A stretch of DNA of 64,000 nt, taken from contig JANRJO010000088.1 in the NCBI GenBank assembly GCA_033763935.1, forward strand, positions 66,190 to 130,189, written 5' to 3'. A model generated the notes under the pieces. The model was not told the DNA's origin. It worked only from the letters and a program-made list of their open reading frames with translations, and did no database searches. This document shows, piece by piece, positions 1 through 8,568 of this stretch. Both the position numbers and the translations under genes were made by a program. This DNA is from DALYJJ01 sp033763935. GTDB lineage: Bacteria > Acidobacteriota > Terriglobia > Bryobacterales > Bryobacteraceae. Positions within the stretch are counted from its first letter, which is position 1. Every line of letters starts with the position of its first letter.

Positions 1-964
1 CGTTCTTGCCGGTGAGGCGGACCTTCACCTCGGAGGCGTTCGAGTGCTTGAGAATATTGTGGAGCGCCTCGCGGAGGACCTGGACGATCTCGGCCGGGGC
101 GTCGGCGTTTTCGAGTTCCGGCGACTCCGCGCCGCCGAAATCGACGGTCATGCCGCTTTCGCGCTCGAAGCTCTGGACGACGCGAGTCAGCGCCGGCACC
201 AGGCCGATACCGGCCACGTCGGGAGGGCGCATGCCGCGCACCCAGGAGCGGAGGTCAGCGACCTGGGTGGCACAGAGATCCTGGAGCGAGCGCAGTTCGG
301 CGAAGGCTTTTGACGGATCTTTCTCGAGGGTCTTGCGGAGGATCTCGAGGCGCATTTGAAAGCTGATGTAGCTCTGCAGGGGACCGTCGTGGAAGTCCGC
401 GGCGATGCGCTGGCGCTCAGCTTCCTTGGCGGTTTCGATGGCGCCGCGGGCGAGCACGACCTGGCGCTGCAGGCGGGAGAGGCGCTCGAGCAGGGTCTTC
501 TTCTGGAGCGTGAGCACGCAGGCAAACATCCCCATCAGCAGGATGGTGGGGCGAAGCGCGTCGAGCAGCACGGGCCGCGATAGCGACATGTAGCCCAGCG
601 TGGCGATGACCACCAGGATGACTTCGCGCCACGCGTGGAGCAGCGCAGCGCTGAGGAGCAGGTAGAAGGCAAAGAAGGCCGCGAGCCAGTACCCGGTCTC
701 CTCCTGGAATGCCGCGCAGACGAGGAAGAAGGCGGTGTCGAGCGCGAGGTTGACCAGTGAATGGACGATCTTGTCGAGGCCGCGCCAGAAGAGGGCGACG
801 ACGCTGTAAAGGGTGAGAACAGCCAGCAGGAACGTGAATCCGGACAGGCTCAGCTTGGGGGAAGCGAGCACCATGCCTACACAGGAGAGCCCGAGCAGGG
901 CGCGCATCACGCTCAAGTAGCGGCGCCACAGGTGGGGCAGCAGGAACTGGTCCGCGATTACCAA
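1..964 (-). CDS. Sensor histidine kinase, NarL/DegS type (partial, 3' end outside window)
   Basis: About 321 residues are visible and the frame runs off the left edge, so the end of the ATPase domain is missing. The first ~155 residues are hydrophobic, with about four or five membrane segments. A short linker helix leads to the HisKA_3 phosphoacceptor motif DFHDGPLQ (His near residue 192), and an N-box-like EALHNILKHSNAS opens the HATPase_c domain near residue 300. This is the layout of two-component kinases that pair with NarL/LuxR-type regulators; no partner regulator is visible. The start is uncertain: the first in-frame candidate is TTG at 964, directly after the stop of the upstream methyltransferase; GTG at 910 and ATG at 907 would shorten it. 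No clear ribosome site decides. Confidence 0.8.
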   Translation of the reverse strand, partial: MVIADQFLLPHLWRRYLSVMRALLGLSCVGMVLASPKLSLSGFTFLLAVLTLYSVVALFWRGLDKIVHSLVNLALDTAFFLVCAAFQEETGYWLAAFFAFYLLLSAALLHAWREVILVVIATLGYMSLSRPVLLDALRPTILLMGMFACVLTLQKKTLLERLSRLQRQVVLARGAIETAKEAERQRIAADFHDGPLQSYISFQMRLEILRKTLEKDPSKAFAELRSLQDLCATQVADLRSWVRGMRPPDVAGIGLVPALTRVVQSFERESGMTVDFGGAESPELENADAPAEIVQVLREALHNILKHSNASEVKVRLTGKN

Positions 965-979
965 ACGGGACGCGATCGG

Positions 980-1507
980 CTAACGGCGATACAGGTACAA
1001 GGTATGGCTGCGACCTTCGCCGTCGTCGTCGATCTGCTCGACTTTCTCCGGCGTCCAGCCGGAAATCTCGAAGTCATGGGAGACGATCCGGGTACCCCGC
1101 TTGAGCTGCTTTTCGAGCAGCGGCCGCACCTTCTCATTCGAGGCGGGCAGCAGGTACACGGTTATTACATCGGCGGAAGAGAAGTCCTGCTTGAGGATAT
1201 CGCCGTGAATGATTTTGGCGTTCTTGAGGCCGAGCGAGCGGATCTTTTCGGAGCTCTGCTTGTAGAGATCGGCGTCGAACTCAACGCCGGTGGCGACGGC
1301 GCCGAACTTTTTGGCGGCCATGATGACGATGCGGCCGTCGCCGCTGCCGAGGTCGAAGTGGCGTTCACCGGGCTTGAGAGCGCCGAACTGCAGCATCTTC
1401 TCGACGACGGTTTCCGGCGTCGGGTAGTAGGGCGCGAGCTTGTCGCCCTCCTGGGCGGTGAGGCCGGCGGCGAAGACCAACGGCAACAGGCAGGCAAAGC
1501 GGCTCAT
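980..1507 (-). CDS. Secreted class I SAM-dependent methyltransferase-like protein
   Basis: 175 residues with an N-terminal signal peptide ending near LTAQ (residues 1-19). The Rossmann methyltransferase motif I appears as HFDLGSGDGR (about residues 50-59), followed by motif II acid GVEFD and motif III-like IIHGDIL. Such short proteins resemble the small methyltransferases that trimethylate lysine or act on unknown substrates, but an exported position is odd because SAM is cytoplasmic; the leader may instead be a membrane anchor. An AAGGAG ribosome site lies about 8 nt before the ATG. It is followed 15 bp later by the histidine kinase, so the two may be co-transcribed. Substrate unknown. Confidence 0.8.
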   Translation of the reverse strand: MSRFACLLPLVFAAGLTAQEGDKLAPYYPTPETVVEKMLQFGALKPGERHFDLGSGDGRIVIMAAKKFGAVATGVEFDADLYKQSSEKIRSLGLKNAKIIHGDILKQDFSSADVITVYLLPASNEKVRPLLEKQLKRGTRIVSHDFEISGWTPEKVEQIDDDGEGRSHTLYLYRR

Positions 1508-1538
1508 CGGCGGAACTCCTTACACCTCCGAGTCTATC

Positions 1539-3407
1539 CTACGGTTCGACGTAGAGGCGGACGCGGTTGCTGGGCTGGCCTTCTACTTCGAGGTACAGTT
1601 CGGCGGCGCCGCGGTTGACGAGGTCGGGCATGCGCACTTCGATCAGGTAGAAGCCGACGTAGCCCGGGGCGAGGGTTGCCTTGAGCACCTCGACGGGCGC
1701 GCCGTCGAGCAGGGCGCGGACGCCGGCAACGACAGCCGGAGGGTTCTCGAGCGGCGCGGGGAGGCCGGTAGGCCACTCGGGGCGGACGGCGCCGAGCCCG
1801 GCCGCGAGGATCTGGAGGCGTGCGCCGGCACGGGCGGGGCTGAGGGCGTCGAGGAGGACACCGCTGTCGGCATCGAGCAGCATCGGTGTGCCGTCGCGAT
1901 CGACGAAGATGGCAGGGGCCGCCTTGCGCAGAGAAAGGCCGAGGGAACGGCTGCCGGCATCGGTACCGACGGCGAGCGGCACGTTCGGGCCGGCGGCTTC
2001 GAAGGGGATCTGGATCTGGGCTTCGTTGTCGCCTGCGGCAAGAACGGGCACGGCCACGTCTCCCATCCGCACGCTCTCAATACGCGCGCCCAGCACGCTG
2101 AGCAACGCACCGGGGGCGGCGGCGCGGGGCTGGTAGTCGGCGGCGCTCACCGCGCGGAGGGCTCGGACACGATGCGGGGCGAGGGCAGCGAAGACACCGT
2201 ATCCGTCGACGGCCGCGTAGAGCTGGTTGCCGGGTCCGTCCAGGCGGACGTCCCGGACGGCGGCTTCGGGGAGGCCGGAGACGCGCTGCCAGGCGGAGGC
2301 GGCCGCGGGGTTTTGAAGGTCGGCGTAGGTGAGGAAGAGGCCGCGGCTGGTGGCCACATAAACGGCGCCGGCGGCGCGGTCGGCGGCGATGCCGAAACCT
2401 TCGGCCGCGGGCAGGTTCGAGGTGAGATCGTCCCACGCGAGGCCGCCGTTCGTGGTGCGGTAGACGCGGCCGGCGGAAGTGACGGCGAGCGCGGTGCGTG
2501 GCTCGGTGGAATCGAAGGCGAAGGCAGCGATGCGGCCGTTCACGCGTTCGCGCGTCCAGGTGGCGCCGCCGTCGTTCGACGCGGCGAGCCAGCCGTCCTC
2601 CGAGCCGGCATAAATGGCCGTTCCGGATGAGGCGTGAGCGGTGACGGTGAGGCCGGTCATCAGGCTGAGGAGGCGGTAGGCCTGCTGGTCCAGAAGAACG
2701 GAGTTGCCGGACGAGACGCGCCAAGCCTGCTTCTCGCCGGGGGCCCATTCGATTTCGCCGGCTTCGGTCTGGACGCGCACGCCCGCGGCGCCGAACGGAA
2801 CGGCGGTGAGTCTCCGGACGGGCAGATTCGGAAGCTGGCGGTTGAGGCCATCCCAACTGAGGCCGCCGTCGAGGGAGCGCCAGACGCCGAAGGCGCCGCC
2901 AACGATGATCTCGTCCATGTTGCGAGGGGAGACGGCGAGGTCGGCGAGTCCTTCGCCGATGACGGCGCCGTCGCGGTGCCCGGTGAGGTTGCGCCAAGTG
3001 CGGCCGGCGTCGTCGGATCGGTAGGCGAAGCGGCCGGCGGCGTAGAGGCGGGCGGGCTGCCCGGCGGCGCGGCGGAGCCGGGATGTACTTTCGGGGATCT
3101 GGTTGGCGACGACGCGGTCGTCGGCTTCAGGGGGCGCGGTTTGCGCCTCGCGCCAGGACTCAAAGTCGGAGGTTACGAAGACCTTACCGGCCGCGGTGCG
3201 CAGGAAGAGGCGCGCGCCGTCGGGCGAGTACCAGACGCGGTCGACCGGACCGCCGGCTTCGGCCGCCAGGGAGAGGTCCATCACCGTATTGCCAATGCGA
3301 CGCCAGGCCGCGGAGACGGCGCTGCTTTGCCCAGCGAGGGGCGCGGCGGCGGCAAGCAGGGCGAGGAGCGCGAGGGTCCTCGTTCCGCATGTGGCGTCAC
3401 GATACAT
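1539..3407 (-). CDS. Secreted BNR/Asp-box repeat protein with Solibacter C-terminal domain (TIGR03437)
   Basis: 622 residues. A signal peptide (to about residue 26, LAGQ) is followed by a beta-propeller-like region with repeated Asp-box motifs such as YRSDDAGRTW, WRSLDGGLSW and ASNDGGATW, as in sialidase/BNR and photosystem-assembly-factor-like proteins. The last ~220 residues match the domain typical of Solibacter secreted proteins: it opens with an AADYQPRAAAPGALLSVLG segment and ends in the VRMPDLVNRGAAELYLEVEG region. The family function is unknown; a cell-surface or extracellular role is inferred. Downstream is the methyltransferase after a 31-bp gap. No convincing ribosome site precedes the ATG. 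Confidence 0.85.
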   Translation of the reverse strand: MYRDATCGTRTLALLALLAAAAPLAGQSSAVSAAWRRIGNTVMDLSLAAEAGGPVDRVWYSPDGARLFLRTAAGKVFVTSDFESWREAQTAPPEADDRVVANQIPESTSRLRRAAGQPARLYAAGRFAYRSDDAGRTWRNLTGHRDGAVIGEGLADLAVSPRNMDEIIVGGAFGVWRSLDGGLSWDGLNRQLPNLPVRRLTAVPFGAAGVRVQTEAGEIEWAPGEKQAWRVSSGNSVLLDQQAYRLLSLMTGLTVTAHASSGTAIYAGSEDGWLAASNDGGATWTRERVNGRIAAFAFDSTEPRTALAVTSAGRVYRTTNGGLAWDDLTSNLPAAEGFGIAADRAAGAVYVATSRGLFLTYADLQNPAAASAWQRVSGLPEAAVRDVRLDGPGNQLYAAVDGYGVFAALAPHRVRALRAVSAADYQPRAAAPGALLSVLGARIESVRMGDVAVPVLAAGDNEAQIQIPFEAAGPNVPLAVGTDAGSRSLGLSLRKAAPAIFVDRDGTPMLLDADSGVLLDALSPARAGARLQILAAGLGAVRPEWPTGLPAPLENPPAVVAGVRALLDGAPVEVLKATLAPGYVGFYLIEVRMPDLVNRGAAELYLEVEGQPSNRVRLYVEP

Positions 3408-3583
3408 GAGGTGAGTCCATTGTAACCCTACTATCGGCGGTTTCCCCCGGGGAACTTACTCATTTTGCTTACATTTCGCTCCACTTGCACCTTCGGAGGT
3501 ATATGTGCTGAGCACGTTTGGTGTTAGACTAGGGATCTGTCGCGGGCTGTATGAGGCTTGTATTACCCGCGCGGATCGAGATC

Positions 3584-4363
3584 ATGTCTCTGCGGTTACA
3601 GTGCGCGCTGACGACGGGTCTGCTCATGGCAGCTCTGACGCCCGCGGCATTTTCGCAGACCCCCGATCCCACAGCAGCGCAGGTCATCGAGCGGCAGGGT
3701 TCCGTCTCCGTGCTCAAGGACAACAATCCGTGGGCGCTCGAGGTGGGCGACTATGTCGCCATCCGGCAGGTGATCCTCACGGGCGCGGACGGTTACGCGG
3801 TATTCCAGCTGGCGGACGGCAGTAAGTTCGAGGTGTATCCGAACTCGCGGCTGACGTTCCGGAGCACGCCGGGCAATTTGCGCGACCTGCTGGACCTGTG
3901 GCTGGGCCGCGTGAAGGTGCACATCCAGAAGTGGGGCGGGCAGCCGAACCCCAATCGCATCCACACGCCTACCGCGGTGATCTCCGTGCGCGGGACGGTG
4001 TTCGACGTGGTGATCGAGGACGACGACGCGACGACGCTGGTGGCCGTGGAAGAAGGGCAAGTAGCGGTGCAGCACGCGATCATTCCGGTGAACCAGCCGA
4101 AGGTGCTGGGCGCGGGCGATTCGCTTCGCGTGTATCGCAACGTGCCGCTGGCGAAGTCGGGCATCGACAAGGGCCGGTTGGTGGACCGCATTGCGCGGGG
4201 CGCCAACGAGGCCATCTGGGTGATCGTGAACCGGGCGCCGGGAACGCGCGGCGGTGTGGGCGGCGGCGGGACTCCGCTTCCGGGCGACACGCCCAGCACG
4301 CCTCCTCCTCCGCCTCCTCCGGGAGACCCTGGCGCGACGCCACCTCCTCCGCCGAAGCAGTAG
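3584..4363 (+). CDS. Secreted FecR-domain protein with proline-rich tail
   Basis: 259 residues from ATG 3584; an upstream in-frame ATG at 3551 would add 11 residues before the signal peptide and is less likely. The signal peptide ends near AFSQ. The core matches the FecR fold: a repeat around VIERQGSVSVL, then ADGSKFEVYPNSRLTF and TPTAVISVRGTVFDVVIED. FecR domains outside iron signalling are common in secreted proteins and probably bind polymers or other proteins. The C-terminus is low-complexity Gly then Pro-rich (TPPPPPPPGDP). A possible extended -10 (TGTTAGACT, 3522-3530) lies upstream; the site is weak. Function beyond the fold is unknown. Confidence 0.8.
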   Translation: MSLRLQCALTTGLLMAALTPAAFSQTPDPTAAQVIERQGSVSVLKDNNPWALEVGDYVAIRQVILTGADGYAVFQLADGSKFEVYPNSRLTFRSTPGNLRDLLDLWLGRVKVHIQKWGGQPNPNRIHTPTAVISVRGTVFDVVIEDDDATTLVAVEEGQVAVQHAIIPVNQPKVLGAGDSLRVYRNVPLAKSGIDKGRLVDRIARGANEAIWVIVNRAPGTRGGVGGGGTPLPGDTPSTPPPPPPPGDPGATPPPPPKQ

Positions 4364-4400
4364 CGGCGTTCCCTCAACCTACCTGAGCTAGCATGGGAGT

Positions 4401-4991
4401 GTGCTGGCGTTCCGTCTGTTCATCATTACCGGACTGGCATCCGCGCTCGCGACGGCGCAAGGCGTGATGCCGGAGTGGGAAGTGCGTAGGGCGATGGACG
4501 AGACGATCGCGCGGCTGAAGCGCATCGAGCCGATTCTGAAGCAGGTGGAGCCGGGCAGCTGGCGCGAGAAGGAAGCGGCGGACGGCTACGCGGGGCAATA
4601 CAAAGCGAGCGTGGCGCAGCTGGACTACGCGGCGCGGGCGGCGGATGCGTTGGGGCGGCGGCCGGAGAAGGTGACGCTGGCGATGGAGACGTACTTTCGG
4701 ATGGAGGCGGTGCACGCGATGTTGAACTCCTATTCCGAAGGCGTGCGGCGCTATCAGAATCCGGCGCTGGCGGACCTGCTGGCGAGCCTGGTGAACGAGA
4801 GCGCGGCGGACCGGGAGCGGGTGCGGCAATACATGATCGACCTGGCGGACGCGCGCGAGAAGGAGTTCGAAGTCGCGGACCGGGAAGCGCAGCGGTGCCG
4901 GCAGAGCATTTCGCGGCAGCCGCAGGCGCCGCGGCCGCGGCCTTCCGAAGCGAAGCCGGCGACGAACGCGAACAAGGCGGTGGAGAAGTGA
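4401..4991 (+). CDS. Secreted helical hypothetical protein
   Basis: 196 residues, GTG start with GGAG about 4 nt upstream. A signal peptide ends near ATAQ. The rest is charged and predicted helical (for example WEVRRAMDETIARLKRIEP and ADRERVRQYMIDLADARE) with a Pro/Lys-rich tail. I do not recognise a family. Its stop overlaps the next gene's GTG (GTGA), so it is the first gene of a three-gene operon with the Cys-rich protein and the PIG-L deacetylase. Confidence 0.65.
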   Translation: MLAFRLFIITGLASALATAQGVMPEWEVRRAMDETIARLKRIEPILKQVEPGSWREKEAADGYAGQYKASVAQLDYAARAADALGRRPEKVTLAMETYFRMEAVHAMLNSYSEGVRRYQNPALADLLASLVNESAADRERVRQYMIDLADAREKEFEVADREAQRCRQSISRQPQAPRPRPSEAKPATNANKAVEK

Positions 4992-5350
4992 TCGAGACAC
5001 AGAAGATGACCTTCACCTGCAGCATCTGCGGGGAGCCATCGACGGAGCTCTGCCTGTGGTGCACGAAGGACGCGTGCGACCTCCATCGCTGCCAGCGGTG
5101 CGGGCGGTGCTCGGACTGCTGCGAGTGCGAGATTCCGCTGGAGGACCATCCGGAATGGGACGCGCCGGCGCCGGCGGTGCTCGAGTTGGAGGAAGAGGAC
5201 GAGCCGGTGGAGGACGCGGTACTGGTCGAAGAGACGGTGGTCGTCGAAGAGACGGTGGTCATCGAAGAGGCGGTCCCTGAGGTGGAGGAGACGGTCGAGC
5301 CGGAGCCTCCGGCGGCAACGGACACAGGGGAGCCGGAAGAGCGTCCGTGA
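4988..5350 (+). CDS. Cysteine-rich zinc-binding-like protein with acidic tail
   Basis: 120 residues from GTG 4988, which overlaps the previous stop as GTGA; ATG 5006 is the alternative. The N-terminal ~45 residues carry regularly spaced cysteines (CSICGEP, CLWC, CQRCGRCSDCCEC) plus a His, which suggests two zinc sites of treble-clef or B-box-like type. The C-terminal half is nearly all Glu, Val and Pro, with repeated VVEETVV units, and is probably disordered. It overlaps the following deacetylase gene by four bases. No function is known; a role as a protein-binding partner is an inference. Confidence 0.65.
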   Translation: MIETQKMTFTCSICGEPSTELCLWCTKDACDLHRCQRCGRCSDCCECEIPLEDHPEWDAPAPAVLELEEEDEPVEDAVLVEETVVVEETVVIEEAVPEVEETVEPEPPAATDTGEPEERP

Positions 5351-6111
5351 GAATCCTCGCCCTGCATTCGCATCCAGACGATATCGAGATACTGGCGGGC
5401 GGCACGGTGGCGCTACTGGCGCGAGCGGGGCACCACGTGACGATGGCCACGATGACTTGCGGAGATTGCGGGAGCCGGGAGTATGGGCCGGAGGAGTTAT
5501 CGGCGATCCGGCGGGAAGAAGCGCGGCGTGCGGCTTCTCTGATCGGGGCGGAGTATGTCGCGCTGGGCTTCAAGGATCTCGCCATCTTCAACGACGATGC
5601 TTCGCGGCGGCGCGTGACGGCGGCCATACGAAATGCCCGGCCGGACATCGTGCTGACGGCGGCGCCTGTCGATTACCACTGCGATCACGAGGCGACGAGC
5701 TCGCTGGTGCGGGACGCCTGTTTTGGTGTCTCCGCGCCGAACTACGACTGTTCGGCGTATAGCGACGCGGCGGCTCTGGACGCAATTCCCCACCTCTACT
5801 TCATGGACTCGGCGGCGAGCCAGGACCGGGATGGCAGGGTGATCCGGCCCGACTTCGTGGTGGACGTGCGGGCGGTGTTCGCGTTGAAGCGGGAGATGCT
5901 GGAGTGTCACGAGAGCCAGCGGGCGTGGCTGCGCAGGCAGCACGGTATGGCGGACTACATCGAGACGATGGAGGAGTGGACGCGGCGGCGCGGGGCTCTA
6001 GCAGGAATTGAGTTCGGCGAAGGGTTCCGGCAGTACAAGGGGCACCCGTATCCGGAGACGCCGCTGTTGCAGGAGCTGTTGGGGAGCGCGGTCAGTACGG
6101 CGAGGGTATGA
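5347..6111 (+). CDS. PIG-L family N-acetylglucosaminyl deacetylase
   Basis: 254 residues, GTG start overlapping the previous gene (GTGA). The LmbE/PIG-L fold is clear from the N-terminal zinc and catalytic motif HSHPDDIEI (residues 7-15) and the second metal motif DYHCDHEA (about residues 113-120). Family members remove acetyl groups from GlcNAc-linked substrates, as in mycothiol, bacillithiol or GPI-type pathways; the substrate here cannot be told. There is no signal peptide, so it is cytoplasmic. Its last 20 bases overlap the end of the convergent gene at 6092-7711. Confidence 0.88.
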   Translation: MRILALHSHPDDIEILAGGTVALLARAGHHVTMATMTCGDCGSREYGPEELSAIRREEARRAASLIGAEYVALGFKDLAIFNDDASRRRVTAAIRNARPDIVLTAAPVDYHCDHEATSSLVRDACFGVSAPNYDCSAYSDAAALDAIPHLYFMDSAASQDRDGRVIRPDFVVDVRAVFALKREMLECHESQRAWLRRQHGMADYIETMEEWTRRRGALAGIEFGEGFRQYKGHPYPETPLLQELLGSAVSTARV

Positions 6112-7711
6112 CCGGGGTGGCGACTTGCTCGCGGCTCGATTCGCGGAGCGAGACGCGGGGCGCGCGGGACTCGTCGGGGGCGATGAAGTCACGGTCAAAC
6201 CAGGAGCCCGGCTCTACGTCCTGCCAGGCGAAGACGCGGTAGTCGCCGGGGGCGACAGAGGCGAAGCGGAAGCGGCCGTCTTCGGCGGCCGAGGTGGTGT
6301 AGTAGAAGCGGGCGTCGGCGCGGCGGTCGCCTTCGGGGACGAGGACGACGGTGGCGGGGGCGGGCTTCTGATCGAGTAGGGCGACTCCTTCGACGGTGGC
6401 GGCTTTGGGGCTCAGAGAGAGGGTCAAGGGGACGGTTGCGCCGGTGAAGGGGAGGACCGCGGTGACGTCCTGGCCGCCGAAGAGGGCGGCGCGGAGATAG
6501 AGGCCGTCGGGGAGGCCGGAGACGTCGATGAGGTAGTCGCCGGGGGCGACGCCGGCTAGCTCAAACGTAAGGTCGGGGCGCACGGCGTTGCCATTGAACT
6601 GGCCGCCGGTACCAACTCTCGGGAAGAGGGCGACGGTGGCCTTGCCAAGCGTGGCTGCTGGGTCGCCGTCGACCTGGACGCGGCCGGTGAGGGTAGTGGC
6701 AGGGGAGAGCGTGGCTTCGATGCCCTCAATGTCGGCGCTCCCGACTTCGACGGGGTAGCGGAGGGTCTGGCGCTCGCGAGTGGGCTGGCCGGCGAGGGCG
6801 AGGGTGTAGGAGCCGGGGAGGACACCATTGAAGGTGAAGCGGCCGGCGGCGTCGAGGATGGCCATGGGGCGATCGCCGATGAAGGCGAGGTTGGCGTCGG
6901 AGCCTCGGGGGACGAGGGTCACGGAGGTGCGCTGGGGCGGCGGTCCGGCGGGAGTGAGGACGCGGCCGCGGACGGCGACGGTGGGTGTGGGGCGGAGTTT
7001 GAGGTCGATGCCGAGGAGTTGGATGCCGGGGGTGACGTTGAGAGCGGTGGCTTCGGAGAGAGCGGTGACGCCGGGAAAGAAGGTATTGGGGAGAACTTCG
7101 ACGGCAGAGCCGATGAGGCGTTGGAAGACGGCGCGGGTAGGGGTGACGTTGAGGTAGTAGCGGCCGGGCGGGAGGCCGAAAAGGCGGTACTCGCCGAGGT
7201 CGTTGACCTGGGTGGTAGAGGCCGGGAGAAGGGAGCGCTGGCCGCGGTTCCACGTGACGCGGAGGGCATGGACGGCGGCGCCGACGGCGGGCTCGCCGTC
7301 GTCAGTGGCGACTCGGCCGGCGATGACGCCGCCGGGGAGGAGTTTGAGGTCGACGGTGTCGGGTTCGCTTGCTTCGCTGACGGTGACGGAGGGCCAGGGG
7401 ATGCGGGGGCGGGCAGCGTAGCCGGGGCGTTCGGCGGAGAGGCGGTAGCGGCCGGGCGGGACGTTGGGGATGGTGAAAGCGCCTTCGCCGTCGGTGAGGG
7501 CGCCGAGGATGCGGCGGGGGGCGTCGGGGGAGGGGCGGGCGTCGTTGGGGTTGGCGTAGACGCGAGCCTTGGGGAGGGGCTGGCCGGTGGCGCCGTCGAG
7601 GACGCGTCCGCGCAGGGCGGCGGGTTCGGCGGAAGCGTGAAACGCGGCGCAAGCCAAACACGTTGAGAGAGTTATGGCCCGCCGGGTTCGCTGTGAGAAA
7701 ATATCGTTCAT
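6092..7711 (-). CDS. Secreted carboxypeptidase-regulatory-like (CarboxypepD_reg) repeat protein
   Basis: 539 residues with a signal peptide (ending near HASA). It consists of about five beta-sandwich repeats of the carboxypeptidase regulatory / CNA-B type, seen as LRGRVLDGATGQPLPKARVY, GVIAGRVATDDGEPAVGAAV, VAVRGRVLTPAGPPPQRTSV and TLTGRVQVDGDP, each followed by a PPGRYRL- or APGDYLI-like strand. No peptidase or receptor domain is present. Such proteins are frequent in acidobacteria and are presumably surface-associated. Its ATG overlaps the divergent gene's ATG in a shared CATG (7709-7712), and its 3' end overlaps the deacetylase by 20 bp. Confidence 0.82.
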   Translation of the reverse strand: MNDIFSQRTRRAITLSTCLACAAFHASAEPAALRGRVLDGATGQPLPKARVYANPNDARPSPDAPRRILGALTDGEGAFTIPNVPPGRYRLSAERPGYAARPRIPWPSVTVSEASEPDTVDLKLLPGGVIAGRVATDDGEPAVGAAVHALRVTWNRGQRSLLPASTTQVNDLGEYRLFGLPPGRYYLNVTPTRAVFQRLIGSAVEVLPNTFFPGVTALSEATALNVTPGIQLLGIDLKLRPTPTVAVRGRVLTPAGPPPQRTSVTLVPRGSDANLAFIGDRPMAILDAAGRFTFNGVLPGSYTLALAGQPTRERQTLRYPVEVGSADIEGIEATLSPATTLTGRVQVDGDPAATLGKATVALFPRVGTGGQFNGNAVRPDLTFELAGVAPGDYLIDVSGLPDGLYLRAALFGGQDVTAVLPFTGATVPLTLSLSPKAATVEGVALLDQKPAPATVVLVPEGDRRADARFYYTTSAAEDGRFRFASVAPGDYRVFAWQDVEPGSWFDRDFIAPDESRAPRVSLRESSREQVATPVIPSPY

Positions 7712-8525
7712 GCTGTTTCGAGCTGCATGCGCTACGTTCGCTCTCGCCTCAGGTTCGCTTTACGCTCAGAGTAACCCGTTCGAGCGGCCGCCTGCCGAGG
7801 TGGATCAGGCGCTGCGGGCGCGGGTGTCGAAGTTCTACCAGGCGCACGTGGACGGCAAGTTCCGACTGGCGGACGAGGTGGTCCACGAGGACAGCAAGGA
7901 ACAGTTCTTTGCCTCCCCGAAGAAGCGCATTTACGGGTTCGAGATTCGCGTGATCGTGTACGAAGAGAACTACACGAGGGCGAAGGTCAGCACGCTGATG
8001 GACATGGACTGGCAGATGATGCAGGACCGGGTTCGGGTGAAGGCGCCGATTCTGACACTCTGGAAGCTCGACAAAGGCGAGTGGTGGATGTACCTGCTGA
8101 AGCGGGACGAGAACGCCGAGACGCCGTTTGGGCGGATCAGCCGGGCGGTGGCGGAGGAGGCGGCGTCGACGCCGGCGAAGACGCCGTACCAGGTGGCTGA
8201 GGAGCAGAACCGGGCGGCGCTGGCGAAGCTGGTGACGGTGGACCGCGAGACGATCGAGTTGTCGCGCCGTACGAAGTGGTCTGGCGAGGTGGTGGTGTCG
8301 AACCGGATGCCGACGAGCGCGGAGATCGCGGTGAGCGATCCACAGGTGCTGGGACTCCTGGTGAAGGCCGAGGGCACGGTGATCGAGCCGAACTCGGCGG
8401 TTCGGGTTCGCTTCGAATTTTTTCCGAAGAAGGCGGCGGCGCCGGCGGATCCGGTGGAAGTGAAGATCATGGTGCCGCAGTTGGAGACGGTGATTCCGGT
8501 CAAGGTCGCTGTGAAGAAGAGCTAG
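7710..8525 (+). CDS. Secreted hypothetical protein
   Basis: 271 residues from ATG 7710, with a signal peptide ending near LYAQ. The first ~110 mature residues (PAEVDQALRARVSKFYQAHV...) resemble NTF2/SnoaL-like helix-plus-sheet proteins, followed by a beta-rich half (VVVSNRMPTSAEIAVSDP). I cannot assign a family. ATG 7674, preceded by GAGAG, is an alternative start that would lengthen the leader by 12 residues and make the gene overlap the divergent one. No intergenic promoter region exists between the two divergent genes. Confidence 0.68.
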   Translation: MLFRAACATFALASGSLYAQSNPFERPPAEVDQALRARVSKFYQAHVDGKFRLADEVVHEDSKEQFFASPKKRIYGFEIRVIVYEENYTRAKVSTLMDMDWQMMQDRVRVKAPILTLWKLDKGEWWMYLLKRDENAETPFGRISRAVAEEAASTPAKTPYQVAEEQNRAALAKLVTVDRETIELSRRTKWSGEVVVSNRMPTSAEIAVSDPQVLGLLVKAEGTVIEPNSAVRVRFEFFPKKAAAPADPVEVKIMVPQLETVIPVKVAVKKS

Positions 8526-8568
8526 CGGTGGCGGCTGGCGTGCTGTTCTCCGGGTGAGGAGGCACGCA

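Noticed and set aside
1440..2630. Long plus-strand frames opposite minus-strand genes (for example 1440-2630, 7019-7666, 19986-21446, 24534-25691, 26786-28399, 59509-61503)
   Set aside because: They are Gly/Ala/Glu- or Arg-rich shadows created by high GC3 in the true genes and contain no domains.
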